A stretch of DNA of 64,000 nt from CAWGMT01 sp963823675 (GTDB taxonomy: Bacteria; Planctomycetota; Planctomycetia; Isosphaerales; Isosphaeraceae). The position numbers and the translations under genes are program-made. The DNA is taken from assembly GCA_963823675.1 (NCBI GenBank), contig CAWGMT010000012.1, forward strand, positions 1,178,001-1,242,000, given 5' to 3'. The notes under the pieces were generated by a model. The model had not been told where the DNA came from. It ran no database searches and saw only the letters and a list, made by a program, of their open reading frames with translations. Below are positions 56,726-64,000 of this stretch, piece by piece. Position 1 is the first letter of the stretch; every line of letters begins with the position of its first letter.

Positions 56726-59652
56726 TCACTTACCGTGCTGGGGGTTCTCGATCAGGATGTCACCGAGGTCAAGTGTCTCGCCAGGCTGGAAGGTGAAGTC
56801 CTTGCGCACCTGGACTCCCTTATCACGATCGTTGACTGTGGAAAAGTCGCTAATCCGGTACAAGGCTCCAGGGATCAGCGCGGGAAACGTGATGCGACCC
56901 TGGGCGTCGGTGTATTGGCCTCTGCCGTAATGTATGCGATCGACATTGGGCATGGATGCAGCGTCGGCCGCCAGCGCCGATTGACTATCCTTGCGTCGAT
57001 CCCGCCCGTGTGGTCCCGGCGTTCCGAGGATTTCGAACTGAGGGAACATTTTCGCCACCGGCTTGCCGCCGGGCCCCACGATCCGCGCCTTGGCCTGGCC
57101 ACAGGGCTGAAGGCGAACGAGCACCTCCTCGCCGGCTTGCTTGGCTGAGATCTCGACCGTCGCGCCCCACAGGTGCTCGGCGTCGAGGAAGGAAACGCGA
57201 GTGGGCTTCTCGGGGTCAACCCCGTGCAGCTCGAACAGGCCATCCCGGGCGTGGAGCGCGAGATCGCCGCGCCAGATGAGGTGGAAGTGCTCGATGTGGA
57301 GAGTGGAGATGATGAGGGCGTGCTCGACCGTCTCGCCGTTGGGCCCAACCACGCGGCCCTTTGATGGTCATGCCCCGCCGCAGCCCGGCGGTAATCTCGT
57401 GTGGCTCGTCGCCCGCCTTGACCTCGTAGGGGATGATATCGTGGGCGTAATGGCGCACTCCGCCGGGCTGACCATTGAAAATCGTGTGACTGCCAATCGC
57501 CTCGAGAATATAGTCGGACGTGGGGCCGAAGACAAACAGGTGCCCCTTGCCGGGCCGTACGGTGATCTGGTATGTGCCATCCTTCTTGCTGGCCACGGTA
57601 GTGTCTGAACCCGAAGCCATGGCCAGGTTGCCGCGGTTCCCCATCGGTATGTACTGCACGCTGGCACCAGCCAAAGCGCGGCCAGTTCCCCCCTCGATGA
57701 CCTTCCCTTGGATCACAACCCCGCGCGGGACTTTGACGTCGATCTCCTTCCTGACGGCCCCCTTGGTCCACTCGAACTCGACCTGTGCGATCAGGTAAGG
57801 CTGACCCTCGGGCGGGAATGCCTGGACGCGATAATTCCCCGCGGGCTGCACGTTCGCCGTGAAGCGGCCCTGATCGTCGGCTCGATGCCGTGAGCCGCCG
57901 CCTCCGCCGACGACCCTACCCCCCGCCAGAATCACGAGGCCTCGGCTCACCTCGACGAGCGCCTCGGGAACGGGCTTGCCGGTGTCGGCGGCGAGGACAC
58001 GCCCCTCGATAATCATCGCGGGCCGGAGCGCTTGCGTGACGGTTTTCGGACCGTCGCGGTCGTCGGTGCGAACCTGAAAACCTGCGCTTGCGAATCGTCG
58101 GTCCCGAACATGGAAGCCGACGGTGACATCGCGGCCGATGCCGGTGACCGTGAATCGGCCCTGGTCGTCGGTCTTGACGGGCATCGGCCAGACGCGGAGC
58201 CCCTCCGGCGGAGGAGGATTGCCCATGCTGACGCCGTCGTACCCTCCTTTCACCTGGGGCACGTTGGGCCGGCCTACGCTCCAAACTTGGAGCTCGACTC
58301 CAGCGGCCGGTTGACCTTGCACATCGAACAGTTTCCCACGAATGACTTGCTCGGGTCGGAGTCGGATCTCCGTCGCCGGCTGCTTGGCGTCGGGGCTGAG
58401 CAGGACCCAGCCCAGGCCGAAGCCGGGCGCCGCGGCCAGGGCGTAAACTTCAAAGAAGCCGTCCTGCGACGTGCGCAGAGCATCGATACGAAAGTGGCCA
58501 TCGCCGTCCGTCCTGCCGCGGCCGATGAGAATGCGCGGATCGACGTACTCGCGCGTGGCAACCCACGGCGCGCGCGGCCGCCCGATGATGTCGACCACCG
58601 CGCCGACCGCGGGCTTACCGGCCGGGTCGAGCACCAGGCCCGTGACGAACATCCGACCTGCGCCTGGGATCGGGCCCTGGCCGGATCGCGCCGCAGGGCG
58701 CGATTGCTGTCCCGCGAAGCCATTCACCGGTTCATCCTTCATCGCCAGCGAGTGGGTCAGATACCCCGCGCCGGTGGCGACAACGCCGAGAAAGAAGACG
58801 GTCAGAGCGACAAGTTTCAGCTTGTGCATTAGCATGGTGCTCAGCACCTCCTGGGCCAGGGCCGTCGTTGCGGGCGAAACGGTGTCGACGGCCGGTTCGG
58901 CCGCGAAGCGGAGTGCGGCCCGGGCCGTGACGTCGTACAAGGGCGATGAGACCGACGCCCTGGCGGGCCCGCAGTCGAGGACCGCCGCCAGCGCGGCGGC
59001 GGGCAGGACGATGCCGCGGCGCGAAAGTCCACGGCGGAGCTTTTCGCGCGCCCGGGCCATCCGGCTGCGCACCGTCCCGTGCGACCACCGGAGCCGGCGC
59101 GCCGCCTCGTGGACCGTCAATCCCTCGAGATAACACAGAACGACCGGCAGGCGGAACGTGTCGGGCAGTCGGTCGATCTCGCCGTGCAACACCTCGGCCT
59201 GCTCGCGGGCCATGATCGCCTCTTCGGCCGACGGGACCGTCGGCTCGACAGCAACGTTTGAGCCGGCGCGAATCACGGTGCCGACCTCCTCTTTCTTGCG
59301 TCGCCGAGCGAGCCGTTGCCTGGCACACCGGGCCGTCCGGAACGCAACGCCATAGAGCCAGTTGCCCAGCCGGTCGGGGTCGCGGATGGAGCGTGCCTTC
59401 CGGGCCAGGACGAGGAACGCGGCCTGGAAAGCGTCATCCGCGAGGTGCCGGTCAGCGAGAAGTTGCCGGCAGACGGCAAGGACCATCGGCCCATGCCGCG
59501 CCACGAGCACAGCGAAGGCAGCCTCGCCGCCAGCGTTCTCCGGTGAGTTGAATCGCTCCAGGAGCTGCCGGTCGGAGAGCCCGACCACCGAGCCGCCCTC
59601 GAAAAGCGCTCTCGATCTGCTGGGCCACGGACCCAATTTCCAGATCCGCCAT
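56726..59652 (-). CDS. ECF sigma factor fused to a membrane helix and carboxypeptidase-regulatory-like domains (two frame breaks)
   Basis: About 970 residues from ATG 59652 (MADLEIGSVAQQIE), frame change near 59605 to LFEGGSVVGLSDRQLLERF. Sigma-2: HGPMVLAVCRQLLADRHLAD, DAFQAAFLVLARKARSIRDP and LGNWLYGVAFRTA. Sigma-4: LPDTFRLPVVLCYLEGLTVH and RRLRWSHGTVRSRMARAREK. Then a membrane helix (LKLVALTVFFLGVVATGAGY) and at least three CarboxypepD_reg-like beta domains (GLVLDPAGKPAVGAVVDIIG; GKLFDVQGQPAAGVELQVWS; GRVLAADTGKPVPEALVEVS; GKVIEGGTGRALAGASVQYI). The last change, near 57370 in AAAGGGCC, leads to VVGPNGETVEHA. A sensor-like envelope domain tied to a sigma factor is implied. Confidence 0.88.
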
Positions 59653-59853
59653 GCTGGCCAGCTCCCCGCAAGCCGTCAACCGTGCATCTGAACTGAACTC
59701 GTCCCGACACCAGATACTGTCACACGCCCCGTCATCGTATCCCAGGTCGATCTCGAAGACCCGCTGCGAACGCGGAATTCGTTGAGGACAGGGGGATTCG
59801 TCAAGCTGTCGGCGGCCGAATACCGGTGGCCGAAATCCTCGCTCGACGAGGCG

Positions 59854-60189
59854 TCACCCCGCGCCATCCGCCGACAAGCGCGATCCCGTCGGGTCTTCGA
59901 TCCACTCTCGATAGCACGACTGGCAAAGGTGGAAAACCACACGGCGATAGACCTGGTCCTGCGCCTGTTCTGCGTCGATGCGGCTCAACTGCGCGGTAAG
60001 GCGGAGGATCTCCGCACCGATATCGCCGGCCAGGTCGTCCTCAGTAAATATAGGGGGCGACGGGTCGGCGACCGCGAGTATCGAGACGACGTAGAGGTCG
60101 CCTCTGCCGGGATGAAGCGCACGACCGCATCGCCGGCAGGCGGGCTGGGGCCGGCCGGGGTCGTTGGCGCTGGGGGGATTGGGTACCAT
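59854..60189 (-). CDS. Conserved planctomycete-type zinc-ribbon protein, unknown function
   Basis: 111 residues from ATG 60189 (or 131 from 60249). CRRCGRALHPGRGDLYVVSI near the start and VVFHLCQSCYREWIEDP near the end give a C2-C2 zinc site, joined by IFTEDDLAGDIGAEILRLTA and a helix rich in Ala/Gln/Asp. I recall similar proteins from other planctomycetes without function. It is divergent from aspS and may share a promoter region with it. Confidence 0.75.
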   Translation of the reverse strand: MVPNPPSANDPGRPQPACRRCGRALHPGRGDLYVVSILAVADPSPPIFTEDDLAGDIGAEILRLTAQLSRIDAEQAQDQVYRRVVFHLCQSCYREWIEDPTGSRLSADGAG

Positions 60190-60478
60190 GCTTGGCTCCC
60201 GCTGGGTCTGATCAGGGGCGAGAGTGTCTTGGGGTCGAAAGGAATTCAATCATTTTCCGGGGCCCTCCGCACTGTCAGCAGTTGAGAATTCGTTCAGATT
60301 CACGTTAGCAGTCGCATCAACGATTCGCAATAATCGACATTTGATTCGCGATCGCGCCGAACCTGCCGGGCAGTCTCTCCGTCTGAATGGTCAACGCCTT
60401 GACGGTTTCCGGCCGCAGGGGGTATCGTGATCGACCGATGCCAGTGTACTGAATCAACTTGTAGGCGACGGCCCACTC

Positions 60479-62245
60479 ATGCTCTACAAACGGACGCATA
60501 CTTGCGGTGATTTGACGCACCACCATGTCGGCCAAGAGGTGATCTTGAACGGCTGGGTCGATGCCTATCGCAACTTTGGCGGTCTGGTGTTTGTGGACCT
60601 GCGCGACCGCTACGGGATTACTCAGGTGGTCTTCGAACCGGATGCCGGCGCGGAATTGCAAGCCCGCGCTGGCGAGCTGCGAAATGAATACGTCGTGGGG
60701 GTCAAGGGCAAGGTCGCTCCGCGGTTGGCTGGCAAGGAAAACCCCAAGCTCAAGACCGGCGCGATCGAGGTCCGTGCTCGTGAGCTGGCCGTTTACAATG
60801 CTACGCCGACGCCTCCCTTCGAGATGCATGGGCCCGAGCCCAACGAAGAGCTGCGGCTGACCTATCGCTATCTCGACTTGCGACGGCCGGCCATGCAGGA
60901 AGTCTTCGTCCTGCGCCATCGGCTCGCGCAGACGATGCGGCGCACGATGAGCGACCTTGGCTTCCTCGAGATCGAGACGCCGGTCCTGGGACGCAGCACG
61001 CCTGAAGGTGCCCGCGACTTCCTGGTTCCCAGCCGGGTGCATGCCGGCCACTTCTACGCGTTGCCGCAATCGCCGCAGTTGTACAAGCAGCTCTTGATGG
61101 TCTCGGGGTTCGACCGTTACTTTCAGATCGCGCGCTGCTTTCGCGACGAGGATCTCCGCGCCAACCGGCAGCCCGAATTCACCCAGCTCGACGTCGAGAT
61201 GTCGTTCGTCGACGACCACGATGTGACCTCGACCATGGAGGTACTGGTCGCCGCGATGGCCCGCGAGTTTGGCGGCGAGGAGCTCAAGCTGCCTCTGCCG
61301 CGGCTCGAGTATCACGACGTCATGGAACGATACGGCACCGACCGGCCCGACCTGCGGTTTGGTGTGGAGCTCGCCGATCTGGCCGACGTGGCGGAGATGA
61401 CCGAATTCAAGGTCTTGCGGCAGGCCACCGAGCTTGGCCACCGGGTCCGCGGCCTCTGCGTTCCGGGCGGCGCCGGACGCTACAGCCGCAGGGACCTCGA
61501 TGGTCTCGCCGAGCTCGTGGGCGGGATGGGGGCCAAGGGATTAGTCTGGCTCAAGGTCGAGGCGGATAGCATGGCCGGCCCGTCCGCCAAATTCTTCCAC
61601 GCGCCGGCGCAAGAAAAATTGCGCGAGCGGTTCGGCGCCAAGCCCGGCGACCTGATCTTGATCGTCGCCGACACCCAGGCGGTGACCAACATCGCACTCG
61701 CCAGTCTCAGGAGCCGCCTGGCGGCCGAGCTCGAGCTGTACGACCCCAAATCGTTCCATTATTCGTGGGTTGTCCGGTTTCCCCTCTTCGGCTGGGACGC
61801 GGAGGAGAACCGGTTCGTAGCCGAGCACCATCCCTTTACGATGCCCCTCTTCGAGGACCTGCCGCTGCTCGAAACGGCGCCCGCAAAGATTCGTGCCCAG
61901 GCTTACGACCTGGTGGTCAATGGAGAGGAATGCGGCGGCGGGACGATTCGCTGCCACGATCCCGTGATCCAATCCAAGATCTTTTCCCTGCTGGGACTCA
62001 CACCCGAAGCCGCCCAGGAGCAATTCGGCTTTCTCCTGGGCGCGCTCCGCAATGGAGCACCGCCCCACGGCGGCATCGCGCTGGGGCTCGACCGCCTGGT
62101 CATGCTTTATTCGGGATTGACCAACATCCGCGACTGCATCGCCTTCCCCAAGACGGCCAAGGGCACCGACCTCATGACCGGCGCGCCCGGCAACGTCGAG
62201 CCCCGCCAACTCAACGAACTTCATATCCGTATTGGCAAGCCCTGA
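60479..62245 (+). CDS. aspS: Aspartate-tRNA ligase
   Basis: 588 residues in one frame, the length of bacterial AspRS. N-terminal OB fold (HVGQEVILNGWVDAYRNFGG, FVDLRDRYGITQVVF), class II motif 1 region (FLEIETPVLGRSTPEGARDF), motif 2 (FRDEDLRANRQPEFTQLDVE), the bacterial GAD insertion, and motif 3 (PPHGGIALGLDRLVMLYSG). Planctomycetes often use one AspRS for Asp and, with GatCAB, for Asn; the sequence alone does not settle this. No frame break, showing that not every gene is affected. Confidence 0.97.
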   Translation: MLYKRTHTCGDLTHHHVGQEVILNGWVDAYRNFGGLVFVDLRDRYGITQVVFEPDAGAELQARAGELRNEYVVGVKGKVAPRLAGKENPKLKTGAIEVRARELAVYNATPTPPFEMHGPEPNEELRLTYRYLDLRRPAMQEVFVLRHRLAQTMRRTMSDLGFLEIETPVLGRSTPEGARDFLVPSRVHAGHFYALPQSPQLYKQLLMVSGFDRYFQIARCFRDEDLRANRQPEFTQLDVEMSFVDDHDVTSTMEVLVAAMAREFGGEELKLPLPRLEYHDVMERYGTDRPDLRFGVELADLADVAEMTEFKVLRQATELGHRVRGLCVPGGAGRYSRRDLDGLAELVGGMGAKGLVWLKVEADSMAGPSAKFFHAPAQEKLRERFGAKPGDLILIVADTQAVTNIALASLRSRLAAELELYDPKSFHYSWVVRFPLFGWDAEENRFVAEHHPFTMPLFEDLPLLETAPAKIRAQAYDLVVNGEECGGGTIRCHDPVIQSKIFSLLGLTPEAAQEQFGFLLGALRNGAPPHGGIALGLDRLVMLYSGLTNIRDCIAFPKTAKGTDLMTGAPGNVEPRQLNELHIRIGKP

Positions 62246-62457
62246 TGATTCTGCTACCCTAAACTGGGTTAGCCACTAGGTTTGAGGTGATTGTTGTTTT
62301 TTCGTTCAATTTTTTCAGAATTTTCTGGAAAAACAGACACCGGTGGGCGAAGATAACAATGAGAAGGTTTCGTGGGTAGCCTGCGGGCAGAAGTCAAATC
62401 AAACCCTCGATCTTCCGCTCAGTCGGCATTCCGCGCAACCAGTGGGGAGTGTTGCCG

Positions 62458-63273
62458 ATGAAGATCCATGGCAGAAGTGCCATCGTGACGGGTGCCGGCA
62501 ATGGCATCGGGCTTGCTGTTGCGACTGAGCTCGCCGAACGAGGCATAGGCGCAGTGGGGTTGGTTGACCGCAATGAGAGCGTGATCCGAGCGGCCCGGAT
62601 GATCAATGATCGGATGGACGCGCCCATTGCGGAGGCGTTGATTGGCGACGTAACCGATGAGAGCTTTCGTCGGAAGGCGTTCGACCTGATGTGCTCGAAA
62701 CACGGAACGCCGCGTGTGTGCGTGCCGGCGGCCGGGATCACGCGAGATCGGCTGGCGATCAAGGTCGACAAGGAAACGGGCAAGGCGGACATTTATCCGA
62801 TCGCCGACTTTCGCCTGGTGTGCGAGGTCAACCTGATCGCACCCGTCTACTGGGCGATGGAGATGGTGGCGCGGATCGCCGAAGAACGGAAAGCAATGGG
62901 GCGCGGCCGATGGGAAGCGGATGAAGGGATCCAGGGCACGGTGATCTTCATCGGGTCGATCTCGCGGCAGGGCATCCCGGGCCAGATCTCCTACTCGGCC
63001 AGCAAGGCCGCGCTCGAAGGCGTGGCCGCGACCCTGAGCAAGGAGGCGATGTACCACGGCGTTCGGTGCGCGGTAATCCACCCAGGATTTACCGATACCC
63101 AGATGGTGCAGTCACTTGGGAAAGAATACATCGAGACGAACATCCTGCCCTATACTCAGTTGAAGCGTTTGATCGAACCGGCTGAGATCGCCGACGCGAT
63201 CTACTTCATGATCTGCAACTCGGCCTTGAGCGGCGAACTCTGGGCCGACGCCGGCTGGCATCCCAGAGCATAG
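62458..63273 (+). CDS. Short-chain dehydrogenase/reductase
   Basis: 271 residues from ATG 62458 (GTG 62449 is in frame upstream; GGGGAG lies before it). NAD(P) loop VTGAGNGIGLAVATELAERG, catalytic YSASK in GQISYSASKAALEGVAATLS with the Ser in IGSISRQG, and the HPGFTDTQMVQ loop. FabG-like, but with an insertion after the AAGITRDRLAIKV region. Substrate unknown. A terminator-like hairpin follows. Confidence 0.93.
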   Translation: MKIHGRSAIVTGAGNGIGLAVATELAERGIGAVGLVDRNESVIRAARMINDRMDAPIAEALIGDVTDESFRRKAFDLMCSKHGTPRVCVPAAGITRDRLAIKVDKETGKADIYPIADFRLVCEVNLIAPVYWAMEMVARIAEERKAMGRGRWEADEGIQGTVIFIGSISRQGIPGQISYSASKAALEGVAATLSKEAMYHGVRCAVIHPGFTDTQMVQSLGKEYIETNILPYTQLKRLIEPAEIADAIYFMICNSALSGELWADAGWHPRA

Positions 63274-63300
63274 GCCGGGCCTTGGCTACCAGGTCAACAC

Positions 63301-63345
63301 ATGCGGGCGGGTGCTCCGGGTCGGAGCGAGCGCCCGCATTTCATC
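63301..63345 (+). terminator. Terminator-like hairpin after the SDR gene
   Basis: ATGCGGGCG at 63301 pairs with the GCCCGCAT ending at 63339, extended by GCTCCG/CGGAGC in the middle, and followed by TTTCATC. It starts 28 bases after the stop. Confidence 0.6.
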
Positions 63346-63800
63346 ATGCCATCCGGGTTGAATTCCTGCGGCCCCTCAGACCACCCGAACTTGCGGCTTC
63401 CTGGGGGGCCATATCCGTTTCCCAGTGTTGCAGCCTGAGCTGGATTTCCGCGGCCCTTCAGGCTCCTCGGCTTCGGAGTGCTCGCCCTTGGCCACTTGCA
63501 ATTGAGCACGAAGCCAGTAGAATAATCAAACCGCGAAAGCGGCAAGCACGTCAATACGACCGAACTCTCGGGATTAGACGGCTTTTCAGGCCAGAATCGG
63601 CTGGAGAAGTTTCTTCTCTAACCGATCTTGAAGGAATCGTGAAGCGTCGGGCTCCAGGCCAGTCCGAACCTGACCGTTGTGTTGCTGCGGGTCAATTCTC
63701 CCGGTCATCCGGGCCATCGAGCATCTGGAAGTGTCCTCACGCGCTCCAGGCTTGATCGGCGCGTTGACAACCGCCGCTTCTGCAGGGGAGGCCAGCGTTC
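63346..63800. other. Intergenic, no gene seen
   Basis: 455 bases with only short out-of-context frames; no repeat or hairpin of note. The 3-prime end would hold the promoter of the antitoxin gene. Confidence 0.5.
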
Positions 63801-64000
63801 ATGGCGGAGAAGAACTCAGACTCTCCCGTTCGAATCATCGGGAGTCGCGAGTTGCACCAGAATCTTCCCGGAATCCTCCGAGAGCTCGAGAACGACGATG
63901 TACGCTATGTCCTCACCGTGCACGGGCGTCCGCGGGCCGTCTTGATTGGCGCAGCGCCTTACTTGAATATGATCATGGACGGTAGGCGGACGAGTGAAGC
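63801..64000 (+). CDS. Phd/YefM-type antitoxin, C-terminus cut by window end
   Basis: 66 residues visible from ATG 63801. VRIIGSRELHQNLPGILREL and VRYVLTVHGRPRAVLIGAAP match the Phd/YefM N-terminal DNA-binding fold (SRELxQNLxxILxEL ... VTxxGRPxAVL). These proteins bind and neutralise a PIN or RelE toxin and autorepress their operon; the partner would be downstream, outside the window. Confidence 0.82.
   Translation, partial: MAEKNSDSPVRIIGSRELHQNLPGILRELENDDVRYVLTVHGRPRAVLIGAAPYLNMIMDGRRTSE

Noticed and set aside
60317..61441. 374-codon frame antisense to aspS
   Set aside because: A shadow of aspS, which is uninterrupted and complete on the other strand.

Overview
The window reads as a chromosome segment from a GC-rich planctomycete, most likely close to the Isosphaeraceae. 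The evidence is a set of clade-typical traits. There are extracytoplasmic-function (ECF) sigma factors paired with Ser/Thr kinases, and a giant kinase-ATPase-formylglycine-enzyme-like fusion. There is a sigma factor fused to a membrane segment and carboxypeptidase-regulatory domains. Exported proteins carry LEPR-XLL-like N-termini or a PEP-CTERM tail. There are three Uma2 nucleases, a Lys/Ala-rich HU protein, and LPS (HldE) and ceramide/hopanoid-type lipid glycosylation functions. No phage, plasmid, CRISPR or intact insertion sequence was seen.

Layout. 1-5.3 kb: kinase plus ECF sigma pair, UbiA prenyltransferase, two tandem Uma2 genes, a TIM-barrel isomerase, and a deletion-bearing MacB-like permease remnant. 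5.4-10.1 kb: a palindromic/tandem repeat array, then two co-oriented genes for membrane-anchored coiled-coil proteins of unknown function. 10.4-17.7 kb: giant kinase-STAND-FGE-like gene, a protein ending in six HPCCCD repeats, and a glycosyltransferase. 18.2-24.8 kb: exported beta-propeller protein, HicB-like remnant, TPR Ser/Thr kinase with a tandem-repeat insertion, and a fossil sigma-factor N-terminus. 24.9-40.5 kb: mostly housekeeping genes (nucleotidyltransferase-HD protein, hldE, response regulator, folC, DUF423, aquaporin, tadA, tRNA-Ser, folD, isomerase, clpX, aminotransferase, apt) plus exported proteins. 40.6-53.2 kb: Uma2, a D-arm-less tRNA-Arg relic, PpiC/SurA-like foldase, gamma-glutamyltransferase, HU, sugar epimerase, glycoside-hydrolase-like protein, exported PCMT, and HpnI/GT21-like transferase. 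53.3-64 kb: polar amino-acid ABC transporter, a 0.9-kb gene-poor stretch with a perfect 27-bp hairpin, the membrane-tethered sigma factor, aspS, an SDR, and a Phd/YefM antitoxin cut by the window end.

The dominant oddity is that about 40 reading-frame breaks interrupt otherwise well conserved genes, including clpX, folC, hldE and the ABC transporter. In most cases both halves stay conserved right up to the break. The simplest explanation is single-base indel error in the assembly, not mass gene decay, so I annotate these loci as single composite genes and give approximate break positions. True relics (MacB-like, tRNA-Arg, clpX fragment, sigma fossil, HicB-like) show deletions or missing parts instead.

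The best candidates for undescribed biology are the HPCCCD-repeat protein at 15.4 kb, the two-gene coiled-coil/possibly TolR-like locus at 5.8-10.1 kb, and the repeat families that invade both intergenic DNA and coding sequences.
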